This document shows, in pieces, positions 9,388 through 17,196 of a stretch of DNA of 64,000 nt. Position numbers and translations under genes: made by a program. The first letter of the stretch is position 1, and the number at the start of each line of letters is the position of its first letter. Source of the stretch: Mesopusillimonas faecipullorum (GTDB taxonomy: Bacteria; Pseudomonadota; Gammaproteobacteria; Burkholderiales; Burkholderiaceae_B); the NCBI RefSeq assembly GCF_020539505.1, contig NZ_JACDXW010000004.1:1-64000 (forward strand), in the 5' to 3' direction. Under the pieces are notes generated by a model, which saw only the letters and a program-made list of their open reading frames with translations, ran no database searches and was not told the origin of the DNA.

Positions 9388-10152
9388 GTGAAACCGAAAC
9401 GCCCTTCCATTCCTATGCCGGTGCAGGCGTTCCGCCGTCGGCGCTCGCGCAAGCGCTGGCCCTGGTTCTTGGCCGCTGGATTGATCGCGCTGCTGTTGAT
9501 ATGGATCGTGTCCCGCATTCCCAGCGAACCCGCGTCGCTGCCTCCCGCACCGGTCAGTGCTGCGCAAGTAGCCGGGCCTCCCTGGCAGATGGGCAACCCC
9601 GAGAGCCGATTCACGCTGACGCTCTATGCCGACCTCGAATGTCCGTTCTGTCGAGCGTACTTCCCGCAGCTCAAGCGCTGGGTGGATGCCAACGCGGACG
9701 TAGCCCTGCAATGGCACCACCAGCCGCTGGCCGCGCACGAACCGGCCGCCTCCGCCGAGGCACGCCTGGCCGAGTGCGCCGCCGAGACAGGTGGGCATGC
9801 GGCCTTTTGGCAGGGCATTGAATGGATCTATGCGCACACACGTAGCGACGGCTTGGGCTTGCCCGAGGGTCTGCGCTATCCCGGCCTCAACCCAGCCGTC
9901 GAGCAGTGTTTGGCCAGCGAGCGACCGGATAGGGTGATTCGCGCTCAGGCCGAGGAAGCCACCAAGGGCGGCGTGACCGCGACGCCTTCGATTCGTCTGC
10001 AGGATCGCCAAACCGGTCAGGCAATCGTGCTGCCGGGGCCGATCGAAGGCGATGCACTGCTGTCGGCCATGGACATGCTGGTGGCTGAGGATGCCGCCGC
10101 TCCACCGACCACCGAAATGCCTGCCGACGTTGTCGGCGACATGCCCAGGTAG
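9388..10152 (+). CDS. Membrane-anchored DsbA/thioredoxin-fold protein
   Basis: A 254-residue protein starting at a GTG: a basic N-terminus, one membrane span (about residues 28-45), then a periplasmic thioredoxin-fold domain. The redox motif C-P-F-C is at residues 85-88 inside LYADLECPFCRAYFPQ, and a cis-proline loop is visible near GVTATPS. Such a protein would form or reshuffle disulfides in secreted transfer proteins; the TIGR03756 and 03755 proteins downstream contain many cysteines, which fits. It starts 15 bases after the ATPase stop. Confidence 0.87.
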   Translation: MKPKRPSIPMPVQAFRRRRSRKRWPWFLAAGLIALLLIWIVSRIPSEPASLPPAPVSAAQVAGPPWQMGNPESRFTLTLYADLECPFCRAYFPQLKRWVDANADVALQWHHQPLAAHEPAASAEARLAECAAETGGHAAFWQGIEWIYAHTRSDGLGLPEGLRYPGLNPAVEQCLASERPDRVIRAQAEEATKGGVTATPSIRLQDRQTGQAIVLPGPIEGDALLSAMDMLVAEDAAAPPTTEMPADVVGDMPR

Positions 10153-10228
10153 CCTGCGGTCATTGAGGCTACGGCGCAGCACGCTGCGCTGACCGCGACC
10201 CGTTCGCCTCGCATCCTGGCCGCGAACG

Positions 10229-10248
10229 ATCACCGCAGCAGCGGTGAT
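10229..10248. repeat. Perfect 8-bp inverted repeat upstream of the RadC-like gene
   Basis: ATCACCGC and GCGGTGAT flank a 4-base loop. It lies in the 192-base gap between the DsbA-like and RadC-like genes. No T-run follows, so it is not called a terminator; its role is unknown. Confidence 0.5.
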
Positions 10249-10281
10249 GGATGCACCCTGTTCCCTTGTTTTTTTTCCTAT

Positions 10282-10305
10282 CCCAGGAGGGCTTGCCCTC
10301 CTGGG
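10282..10305. repeat. Strong hairpin in the leader of the RadC-like gene
   Basis: CCCAGGAGGGC and GCCCTCCTGGG are perfect 11-base complements separated by TT (practically a 9-bp stem with a 6-base loop). A T8 tract lies before it rather than after it, so it is not a plus-strand intrinsic terminator. It ends 39 bases before the RadC-like ATG and would be part of that leader RNA. Translation control or mRNA stability is possible, but nothing in the sequence decides this. Confidence 0.6.
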
Positions 10306-10344
10306 GCATGTGCGCCCTTCGATTTCCCTGTCTGGAGGTTCGCC

Positions 10345-10839
10345 ATGTCTGTCGTCATCAATGACTCCTGCCTGGAGTCACTTTCCGATATTGCCGCTCA
10401 GCACGAAGACTGGATCGTTCAGCAAGCCATCGTGCTGCTGGAGCGACGGGTTTTCAAAGCCGGGCCACGTCTTGAACGGCCCGCTGCGGTCAGGGACTAC
10501 CTTCGCTTGAAGCTGGTCGCCGAGCCCAACGAGATCTTCGTCGTTGTATTCATGAACAGCATGCACGACGTGCTGGCCGTGGAGCCGATGTTCCATGGAA
10601 CGATCAATGCGACCTCGGTTTATCCACGGGTCGTGCTGCAGCGCGCTTTGCAACTGAACGCCGCTGCGGTCATCTTCGCCCATCAGCACCCCTCGGGTTC
10701 CACCGAGCCATCCAATGCGGATCGCGTGCTGACCGAGCAGTTGAAGACCGCCTTGGCGCTTATCGACGTGCGCGTACTCGACCATTTCGTGATTGGTCAG
10801 GGCACGCCGTACTCGTTCGCCGAGTCGGGTCTTTTGTAG
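10345..10839 (+). CDS. RadC-family JAB-domain protein
   Basis: A 164-residue protein with the JAMM/MPN+ metal motif H113-x-H115-x10-D126 (in FAHQHPSGSTEPSNAD). This is the short form that lacks the N-terminal helix-hairpin-helix part of full-length RadC, and it is common on ICEs and genomic islands. Despite the name, a DNA-repair role is not established, and peptidase or deubiquitinase-like chemistry is only implied by the fold. An SD-like TGGAGG precedes the ATG. It stands apart from the transfer genes on both sides by gaps of 192 and 162 bases, so it may be a separate unit. Confidence 0.92.
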   Translation: MSVVINDSCLESLSDIAAQHEDWIVQQAIVLLERRVFKAGPRLERPAAVRDYLRLKLVAEPNEIFVVVFMNSMHDVLAVEPMFHGTINATSVYPRVVLQRALQLNAAAVIFAHQHPSGSTEPSNADRVLTEQLKTALALIDVRVLDHFVIGQGTPYSFAESGLL

Positions 10840-10866
10840 GAAAGCACGTGGTTCACTGATCACAAC

Positions 10867-10882
10867 GGGGGCTTCGGCCTCC
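10867..10882 (+). terminator. Possible terminator hairpin after the RadC-like gene
   Basis: A 6-bp stem (one G-U pair) closes a TTCG tetraloop in CGGGGGCTTCGGCCTCCG, 27 bases after the stop codon, followed by the short pyrimidine-rich GCTTTCTCC. The stem is good but the T-tract is weak. Confidence 0.35.
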
Positions 10883-11001
10883 GCTTTCTCCATGCGGCGG
10901 CACAACCAGGTATGCGGGGTGCCCGCGATGCGCATTGTTTGTTGGGGCGGCAGCGGGTTCGCGTTCGACTATGGCTCTGATCAACTTCAAGGGCACGCGA
11001 C

Positions 11002-11448
11002 ATGCCAGCATCTTTACTCTGCTTCGCATCCGGCTGGCGAACCCTTGGCCTGGCCGTTGCACTGCCGGCGTCCTTGGCTGTTTTGAGCCCAGCCACCTTC
11101 GCCGCCGATGTGGTGGTCTTCACCGACAGCCGCCACCCGGTCAAGACCATGGGTGGCGAGCGGTTGATCGAGTTGGATGAAGGCCCGCGCATCGAAGCCG
11201 AGCTTTCCGCACAGCTGCCCGCCGACCCTGAACAAGCCACGGCCATCGTCAAGCGCCGCCTGAACAACGGCGGTGCCGACCTCCAGCGCCGCATTGCGTC
11301 GGCATACCAGGGCGTCGCCGACGCATGGAACCTGGGCGTCACCAGCATCCCGGCGGTCGTGGTGGATCAGCGTTACGTGGTCTATGGCGAGCCGGACGTG
11401 GCCCGTGCCGTCGCGCGCATCGAGCAACACCGGAGGCCGCAGCCATGA
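11002..11448 (+). CDS. ICE protein, TIGR03757 family (TrbC-like, thioredoxin-fold)
   Basis: A 148-residue exported protein with a signal peptide (cut near TFAADV, residue 34). The mature protein has the layout of TraW/TrbC-like periplasmic proteins, with a conserved TSIPAVVVDQRYVVYG segment at about residues 113-128 that resembles the cis-proline region of thioredoxin-like TrbC proteins. It is the first gene of the second transfer block and overlaps the TIGR03756 gene by four bases. Its role in mating-pair formation is inferred from position. Confidence 0.87.
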   Translation: MPASLLCFASGWRTLGLAVALPASLAVLSPATFAADVVVFTDSRHPVKTMGGERLIELDEGPRIEAELSAQLPADPEQATAIVKRRLNNGGADLQRRIASAYQGVADAWNLGVTSIPAVVVDQRYVVYGEPDVARAVARIEQHRRPQP

Positions 11449-12392
11449 CCCGACCCTTCGAGCGGATGCGCCGTCTGCGTGCTGGCGTGGCCTCGGTGCT
11501 GCTGCTCAGCGCTACCGGCAGCTACGCCCTCAACACCGCAACCATCGTTGGCTCAGTAGCATCACCAGACTGCCTCGAATACCGCGTCGTCGGCATCTGC
11601 TACTGGCTCTACTGCACCTGGACGGGCTGCACGGTGCGCACGTCCATCAAAGTCCGCCACTACATCCCCGATGCGGTCGTCTCCAGCTACAGCAACACCG
11701 GCGAGAACCCCTGGGTCGAAGTCCGGGCGATGAGCGCACCCAACCCGTCCGCACAGGCCGGCGGTGACGGCACCACCAACGAAGACCACGAGAACAATCT
11801 CGCCAAGTTCAAGAACGCAGACGTGATCGGCCACCCCGGCGTCGAGGTGTTCAACCAGTTCGTCTCATCCTCGGGCTACTTCTGCGAGGGCGCGGGCACG
11901 GCGTTCATGCCGTACCTGCTCAGCACCCTGGACACGCTGGCCTGGCGTTACAACGTGCCCGAGATGGTCTACCCGGAGGCGCTGATTCCGGGTAGGCGCG
12001 AGGTCGGCGCGCGCACCACGCTGAACCTGTGGGGCAACGTGTATCCGCGTGGCGGTTTCCTGCACCAGGCCGACGACCACAAGGCTGGCGCCGTGGTGGC
12101 CCAGCGCGCTGGCGATGTCGTCACGCGCCGTGGACAAATCCACGTTTATCAGCCGCTGCTCGCCAACTCGCGGCCCGGCTACTGGCCTGCCGGTGCGCTG
12201 ATGGAAGGCGATGCCTCGACGGGCAAGTGGCAGGAACTCACGCCCGTCCTGTCCTCTTCTTGCACGGTGTTCCCGCGCGGCGGCTTCCTGACCCAAGCCC
12301 AGCAAGGCGACTACGCCTGGGCGCTGTGGCGGCCCTATGCGTGCTGCGAACGCCGGGGGCAAGTGTTCCTCGGCAGCGTCGATTTCCAATGA
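11445..12392 (+). CDS. ICE protein, TIGR03756 family (TraU-like)
   Basis: A 315-residue exported protein, cysteine-rich near its start (SPDCLEYRVVGICYWLYCTWTGC) as in TraU proteins, which are needed for DNA transfer and mating-pair stabilisation in F-type systems. A signal peptide covers about residues 1-28. An upstream in-frame extension to 11325 exists, but the ATG at 11445 overlaps the preceding stop region and places the signal peptide at the N-terminus. The many cysteines make it a likely client of the DsbA-like protein encoded at 9388. Confidence 0.88.
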   Translation: MTRPFERMRRLRAGVASVLLLSATGSYALNTATIVGSVASPDCLEYRVVGICYWLYCTWTGCTVRTSIKVRHYIPDAVVSSYSNTGENPWVEVRAMSAPNPSAQAGGDGTTNEDHENNLAKFKNADVIGHPGVEVFNQFVSSSGYFCEGAGTAFMPYLLSTLDTLAWRYNVPEMVYPEALIPGRREVGARTTLNLWGNVYPRGGFLHQADDHKAGAVVAQRAGDVVTRRGQIHVYQPLLANSRPGYWPAGALMEGDASTGKWQELTPVLSSSCTVFPRGGFLTQAQQGDYAWALWRPYACCERRGQVFLGSVDFQ

Positions 12393-12402
12393 GGGTACGG
12401 CG

Positions 12403-13809
12403 ATGAAGCGTCCTGAACTGATGATCCTCTCCCCAACGGCACGCCGCCTGCTGCGTCCAACGGTATTGACTGGGGTGCTGGCTGGCGCACTCGTTCATGG
12501 CGGCGGCCTGGCGTGGGCACAGACCGGCTTTCAGACCGGCGGCTCCGTGATCGGCGACGAGGTGATGTATTCGATCGGCGGCGGCAGCGCAGTGTCCATG
12601 AGCCGCGCTGCCGGCATGCGTTCGATCGGCGTCGGCGTGGGCTGGAACAGCAACCTGATCTGCGGCGACATGAGCATCCAGACCACGCTGCGCAACCAGC
12701 TCAACGGCGTCACCAACGGCTTTCAGCAGATCATGAGCAACGTGATCCAGAGCGCCACCAGCGCGGTGGCATCGCTGCCTGCGCTGATCATCCAGCGCGC
12801 CGATCCCGGCCTGTACAACCTGCTGACCAACGGCGTGCTGCAGGCGCGCCTGGATTTCGACCGATCCAAGCTGACCTGCCGTGCCATGGCCGAGAAGATG
12901 GCCGACACGGCGGGCGGACAACTCGGCTGGAGCCAGATGGCCGAAGGCATGGCACTGCGCGATGCGGTGTCGAGCACGGATGCCGTGTCGGCAATTGAAC
13001 AGGCGGAGACGCGCCGCGGCAACGACGGCGTGCCTTGGGTGGGTGGTAGCAATGCGGGCGGCGCAGGCCAGTCGGCCATCCGCGTGGTCGGCGACGTCAC
13101 CCGCGCAGGCTACAACCTGGTCAACGGCCGCAGCGTGACCGACACATCGTCCATCGCTGCCGCCAGTTGCGCGAGTCTGTCTTGCCAGACCTGGACCTCG
13201 CCACAGCAGGCGACCGAATGGGCCACACGGGTTCTCGGCGAACAGGTGCAGCGCACCTGCGATTCCTGCACCAAGACCGAAACGGTGCCCGGCGTCGGGC
13301 TGACGCCGCTGATCCAGGATGAGTACGAGGCAAAGCTGGAAGCCTTGCAGGAACTGGTCTCGGGAACGCGCAACACCACATTCGAGAACCTGCGCGCAGC
13401 TGGTAGCACCTCGCTGCCGATCACGCGCGGCGTCATCGAGGCGCTGCGCGACGAACCAGACCAGGACCTGCTGGCGCGGCGCCTAGCCTCGGAGGTGGCG
13501 CTGTCGTCGGTGCTGGAGAAGGCGCTGCTGCTCCAGCGCACGCTGCTCACCGGCAAGAAAGAGCCCAACGTCGCGGCGAACCAGTTGGCGGTCGAGGCCG
13601 TGAACAACGAGAGTGACACGCTCGACCGCGAGATCCGCAACCTGAAGACCGAGCTGGAGCTGCGACGCGAGCTGGCGAACAACTCGCCGATGGCCATCAT
13701 CCAGCGCCATGGCACACGCGCGGCTGGCTCGCGTGGCATTTACGAAGGCGATCCCATTCCCGACCGCCTCGACCAGCTCCAGAAGGGCAATCCGGGAGGC
13801 AACCCATGA
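12403..13809 (+). CDS. ICE protein, TIGR03755 family (TraH-like)
   Basis: A 468-residue exported protein. The N-terminus has a basic region, a hydrophobic core and a cleavage-like AWAQT near residue 43. The body contains paired cysteines (ASCASLSCQTW and RTCDSCTKTE) and a long helical, probably coiled-coil C-terminal part (about 300-450). It follows the TraU-like gene, so a TraH/TraN-like periplasmic role in pilus assembly is inferred. The start at 12403 follows GAGGGTACGGCG, and the open frame continuing upstream to 12337 is not used. It overlaps the next gene by four bases. Confidence 0.87.
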   Translation: MKRPELMILSPTARRLLRPTVLTGVLAGALVHGGGLAWAQTGFQTGGSVIGDEVMYSIGGGSAVSMSRAAGMRSIGVGVGWNSNLICGDMSIQTTLRNQLNGVTNGFQQIMSNVIQSATSAVASLPALIIQRADPGLYNLLTNGVLQARLDFDRSKLTCRAMAEKMADTAGGQLGWSQMAEGMALRDAVSSTDAVSAIEQAETRRGNDGVPWVGGSNAGGAGQSAIRVVGDVTRAGYNLVNGRSVTDTSSIAAASCASLSCQTWTSPQQATEWATRVLGEQVQRTCDSCTKTETVPGVGLTPLIQDEYEAKLEALQELVSGTRNTTFENLRAAGSTSLPITRGVIEALRDEPDQDLLARRLASEVALSSVLEKALLLQRTLLTGKKEPNVAANQLAVEAVNNESDTLDREIRNLKTELELRRELANNSPMAIIQRHGTRAAGSRGIYEGDPIPDRLDQLQKGNPGGNP

Positions 13810-14162
13810 ACCCGTCGCATGCCAGCTGGCTGCTCAACCGGCGCACGACGAAGGCGCTGCTGTGGACGGTGTTGCTCGTTACCGCCGCTGTGGGCGCCAA
13901 CGTCGTCGGCATTTACCTCGTCGGCAGCGTCGCCAGCTGGGAGCGATGGTTGACGGCTACGGCGGGTTACTTCATGGCGTGGCGACTGTGCCTGTACGGT
14001 GCGACCGCCTACGGCTGGGTCTGGATGCGCCGCCGGCTGCTGGCGCGTGAGGCCCAACGCGGGGCGGATAGACAGGCGCGGCGTCGCCTGGTGCGCAGCG
14101 AGATCGCCGGCGTCGCCGCCATTGTGGCGTTGGAAGCCAGCCTGTTGATGCAGGCCGCTTGA
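13806..14162 (+). CDS. Small ICE membrane protein of unknown function
   Basis: A 118-residue protein with an N-terminal hydrophobic segment (about residues 20-42), a second one (about 50-75), a strongly basic middle (MRRRLLAREAQRGADRQARRR) and a short hydrophobic C-terminus. It is coupled to the TIGR03755 gene by a four-base overlap and precedes traG by 12 bases. A small membrane protein is usual in this slot of the cluster. No catalytic motif is visible. Confidence 0.8.
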   Translation: MNPSHASWLLNRRTTKALLWTVLLVTAAVGANVVGIYLVGSVASWERWLTATAGYFMAWRLCLYGATAYGWVWMRRRLLAREAQRGADRQARRRLVRSEIAGVAAIVALEASLLMQAA

Positions 14163-14174
14163 GGGGGCGAGGAC

Positions 14175-15692
14175 ATGACGCTTTTCACCACCGACTACCT
14201 GGAGTACTACCTCACGCTGGTGTCGTGGATCGTCCATAACGGCATATGGGCCGTGCTGGTGGCGAGCGGTGTCTTTGCGCTGCCTTTCATTGCCATCATC
14301 GTGCAGGAATGGCTGAAGGCCCGTGCGGAGGGTGCCGACGAAGGCAACAAGGGCGTGCTCTCGGCTGCGCGCATCGAGAACCGGGTGTTCGTTGCCATCA
14401 TGGTGGTGATGTTCGCCGGTATTCCATTCATCGACGTGGACCTCAACACCATCCGCTACGACAGCGCACGCTCGGCCCAATGCCAGGTCAGCGTGCCGCA
14501 ACCCACGGATACCGGCTGGTCACAGTCCTTCAGCACTATCAACAACCAATCGGCGAAGGTGCCCGTCTGGTGGGCCTTTATGCACACACTCTCGCGAGCA
14601 GTGACCGGTGCCTCTGTGGCGGCGATTCCCTGCGGCACCGACTTGCGGCAGATGCGCATGGAGATCGACGCGACGCGCATCGACGACCCGGTATTGGCTC
14701 AGGAAGTGGCGGATTTCTCGCGGGACTGCTACGGACCGGCACGCGCCAAGCTCTTCATGCAGCGCCCGGACCTCGATGAGACACAAATGCACGACGTGAC
14801 CTGGATCGGCTCGCGCTTCTTCACGGACACCGGCGGCTACTACGACAGCTATCGCTCCAGCACACCACGCGATGACTGGCCCTACGACAGCAACCGTGAT
14901 GCCGGGCTTGCGCAGGTGGCCAGCGGTGGCGGCTATCCGTCCTGCAGGCAGTGGTGGGCCGATGGCAGCAATGGCCTGCGTGCACGCCTGCTGGGGCAGG
15001 TAGACCCAAGCCTGCTGAATCGCCTGGCGGGCTGGGCCGGCTTTCTGAGCCGAGCCGAGGTGGACGACTCGGTGATCCGCACCATCGCCTCGCCACGGCA
15101 GCAGAAATTGAACCAGGGCAGCGTCTATACCGACTACGGCGGCCAGATCGACAAGACCCTGCCGAACATCGTGACGCGGGCCACGGGCGACGTCGGAATG
15201 GCCGTCGGTGCGATTGCCGCGTTTCCGGCCATGGACGTGGTGCGCCAGGCGCTGCCCATGGTGCTCGCGTTACTCAAGATGGCGCTTGTGATCTGCATCC
15301 CGCTGGTGCTGGTCGTGGGCACCTATGACCTGAAGACCGTCGTCACCGTCAGCGTCGTGCAGTTCGCACTGTTCTTCGTCGATTTCTGGTTCCAGCTCGC
15401 ACGATGGATCGACAGCACCATCCTCGATGCGCTCTACGGCTGGGGCTTCGGCTGGAACCGGCCACACAGCAACTTCGACCCGCTGGTGGGGCTGAACAAC
15501 GCCTTTGGCGACATGCTCCTGATGTTCGTCACGGGCACGATGTTCCTGGTATTGCCGACCTTTTGGATCGGTGCGCTGACCTGGGCCGGAATCCGCGCTG
15601 GAACGATCGCAAACAGTTTCTCAGCAGGTACGAGGGATGCAGGCGCTGCCGGTGGAAAAGGAGCTGGCGCAATGTCAAGGAAGTTGAAGTGA
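14175..15692 (+). CDS. traG: Conjugal transfer protein TraG, N-terminal-domain type
   Basis: A 505-residue polytopic membrane protein. It begins with the aromatic stretch TTDYLEYYLTLVSWIVHNGIW typical of TraG_N proteins, has membrane segments at about 20-45, 75-90, 335-400 and 450-490, and a large periplasmic loop with many aromatic residues between. F-type TraG is needed for pilus assembly and mating-pair stabilisation. ICE versions such as this lack the long entry-exclusion C-terminus. It is the last gene of the plus-strand transfer block. Confidence 0.9.
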   Translation: MTLFTTDYLEYYLTLVSWIVHNGIWAVLVASGVFALPFIAIIVQEWLKARAEGADEGNKGVLSAARIENRVFVAIMVVMFAGIPFIDVDLNTIRYDSARSAQCQVSVPQPTDTGWSQSFSTINNQSAKVPVWWAFMHTLSRAVTGASVAAIPCGTDLRQMRMEIDATRIDDPVLAQEVADFSRDCYGPARAKLFMQRPDLDETQMHDVTWIGSRFFTDTGGYYDSYRSSTPRDDWPYDSNRDAGLAQVASGGGYPSCRQWWADGSNGLRARLLGQVDPSLLNRLAGWAGFLSRAEVDDSVIRTIASPRQQKLNQGSVYTDYGGQIDKTLPNIVTRATGDVGMAVGAIAAFPAMDVVRQALPMVLALLKMALVICIPLVLVVGTYDLKTVVTVSVVQFALFFVDFWFQLARWIDSTILDALYGWGFGWNRPHSNFDPLVGLNNAFGDMLLMFVTGTMFLVLPTFWIGALTWAGIRAGTIANSFSAGTRDAGAAGGKGAGAMSRKLK

Positions 15693-15711
15693 CGCACACT
15701 CAAGCCGAGTG

Positions 15712-16086
15712 TCAGTCATCATCCTTGTACATCTCATGAGATGTGTCGTTGTAGAGATTCGGGTCATAACCCGGTGTCTCTCGAAGTTCTTCCAAGGTGG
15801 TAGGAAACTGCAAATGGAACTCTTCGTCTGAATGGCTCTGATTTGCTGCCCATCCCACAGCCACGACACAAACCAACAGCAGTGCCAGCCAGAACGCGGA
15901 ATAGAGCAGTACACCGAGCACGACCAGCTTGACCAACCACAACAGCACGGTGGCACCAGCTACCGGCACACCCTTGGATACCAACCAGTTCGACGCCCGC
16001 CGTTCGCCACGCACATAGGCGCGCCATCCACGGCCAAAGCTACGGCCGAGGCGTTCTGCTGTGCTGATGCGGGTCGTGGTGCTCAT
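15712..16086 (-). CDS. DUF3742 family membrane protein
   Basis: A 124-residue protein with an N-terminal basic helix (AERLGRSFGRGWRAYVRGERR), two adjacent hydrophobic segments (about residues 38-80) and an acidic tail ending in MYKDDD. DUF3742 genes regularly end the transfer block of PFGI-1-type ICEs on the opposite strand. The start at 16086 is preferred over an open extension to 16164 because a GGAGACAAT ribosome-binding site lies just before it. Function unknown. Confidence 0.87.
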   Translation of the reverse strand: MSTTTRISTAERLGRSFGRGWRAYVRGERRASNWLVSKGVPVAGATVLLWLVKLVVLGVLLYSAFWLALLLVCVVAVGWAANQSHSDEEFHLQFPTTLEELRETPGYDPNLYNDTSHEMYKDDD

Positions 16087-16112
16087 GATTGTCTCCTGCT
16101 GCTGAGGGATAC

Positions 16113-16571
16113 CTATTTCAGTTTGCTCCAATCCTGCTTGCTTGCCTGTACCAATGCGCTCCATTCGTCCGGCGGATTCCCGCGCCCGAGCATCTTCTCG
16201 AACACGGCATACGGGTCTGATTTGCTTCCCGAAGACCGCAGGGTCTGTTCATCGTTGACCCAGCCGTACACGATGACCTTCGTCTTCGAGTCGTAGCGGA
16301 AGAACAGCCTATACCGTCTTCCGAGCTTGGCCCGCCGCCAGTGGCGATAGGCCGGCCCCATGGTGTTGCCCTGGCGGTATTCGTCGCGCGCCGGATCACT
16401 CGGCACCACGTCTTGTATCAACTGGACCAAGGCCCGGAAGAACTTGACGTTGGCGTTCGATCCGAACCCTTCCGGGTCGTTCTCTTGGGCGCGCAGCACG
16501 GCCGCACGCAGCTTCATCATCTGCTCGATCAGGTTGTCGTGGAACAGCAGTGTCCAGCCATGCTGTTGCAT
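16113..16571 (-). CDS. yhaV: YhaV-family type II toxin
   Basis: A 152-residue protein matching YhaV toxins, RelE-superfamily ribonucleases that cut mRNA. Family hallmarks visible are the N-terminal HGWTLLFHD, the central VPSDPARDEYRQGNTMGP and the strand-rich RRYRLFFRYDSKTKVIVYGWVNDE. It follows prlF with a one-base overlap (TGATG), the standard antitoxin-first order. On an ICE, such a pair probably stabilises inheritance of the element; that is inference. It appears full-length. Confidence 0.95.
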   Translation of the reverse strand: MQQHGWTLLFHDNLIEQMMKLRAAVLRAQENDPEGFGSNANVKFFRALVQLIQDVVPSDPARDEYRQGNTMGPAYRHWRRAKLGRRYRLFFRYDSKTKVIVYGWVNDEQTLRSSGSKSDPYAVFEKMLGRGNPPDEWSALVQASKQDWSKLK

Positions 16572-16888
16572 CAGATTTCCACGTCCTCATCGAAAGCATC
16601 GCCCAGCTCCACCTTGTGGCCCGCGTGCTCCAGCATGGTGCGAGCCAGATCCTCGGGCAGGCCGCGCACATTTCGGCCCGCTTCAATGTCGCGCGCCAGC
16701 AGGGTCAGGAACGCGGCAATGGCAGGGTCCTCGTGCTCGACGTCGGCGCGCGTCACGACGACTTCGCCGCCACGCAGGTCGAACGCAACCTTACCGCCGG
16801 TGTCCACGCCCAGGGCTTGGCGGATGGACTTGGGCAGCGTGATCTGGCCTTTGGAGGTCAGTGTGGCAACTTCGTGAATGGCAGGCAT
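16571..16888 (-). CDS. prlF: PrlF-family antitoxin
   Basis: A 105-residue antitoxin with an N-terminal AbrB/SpoVT swapped-hairpin DNA-binding domain (LTSKGQITLPKSIRQALGV, about residues 9-27) and a C-terminal toxin-binding part rich in acidic residues. PrlF neutralises YhaV and represses the operon with it. The ATG at 16888 is preferred to the open frame from 16990: it starts just before the AbrB fold and leaves room for the operator-like dyad at 16919-16936. Confidence 0.94.
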   Translation of the reverse strand: MPAIHEVATLTSKGQITLPKSIRQALGVDTGGKVAFDLRGGEVVVTRADVEHEDPAIAAFLTLLARDIEAGRNVRGLPEDLARTMLEHAGHKVELGDAFDEDVEI

Positions 16889-17196
16889 GGCGGCACTCCT
16901 GAACGCAATACCCACATTGTAAGGAAATATCCTTACCTCGTCAATGATAGCTCTCACCGGGGTTCTCCAGCATTCAACAATGAATCTCATCGTAGGGTAG
17001 GAACAGCCAGCCTTCCCGCATCAATCCGGCCTCACCACCCCCACATTGACGGTGGACGACCAATGCCCACCGCTCTATATCCAAAGGCTTCTAAAGGCCA
17101 AAGGGCCGAAATGGCAAGGGAATGGGGTGCAAGGGGAAAGGCCCTACCCGAAAAGGCGAAAAGGCCTCCCGCTTGGCCAGCCACCAGGACACCCAC
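16889..17196. other. Intergenic region between prlF and traI (308 bases)
   Basis: This region holds the divergent promoters of prlF-yhaV (leftward) and traI (rightward), and a dyad at 16919-16936. The traI leader contains a purine-rich, repetitive stretch (AAAGGCC, AAGGGG, AAAAGGCG). No gene or RNA gene is recognised. Confidence 0.5.
16919..16936. promoter_or_regulatory. Probable PrlF operator dyad
   Basis: GTAAGG and CCTTAC flank a 6-base A/T spacer (AAATAT), 31 bases upstream of the prlF ATG. The symmetric, AT-centred site and its distance fit autoregulation by the AbrB-fold antitoxin. This is inferred from position. Confidence 0.5.

Noticed and set aside
8497-10233. A 578-codon antisense frame under the VirB4-like ATPase
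   Set aside because: It lacks protein motifs and covers the strand opposite a certain gene.
17122-17196. An upstream start for traI
   Set aside because: The extension (MGCKGKGPTRKG...) is low complexity and lies in the purine-rich leader. The family N-terminus begins at MLSLFQRKRP (17197).
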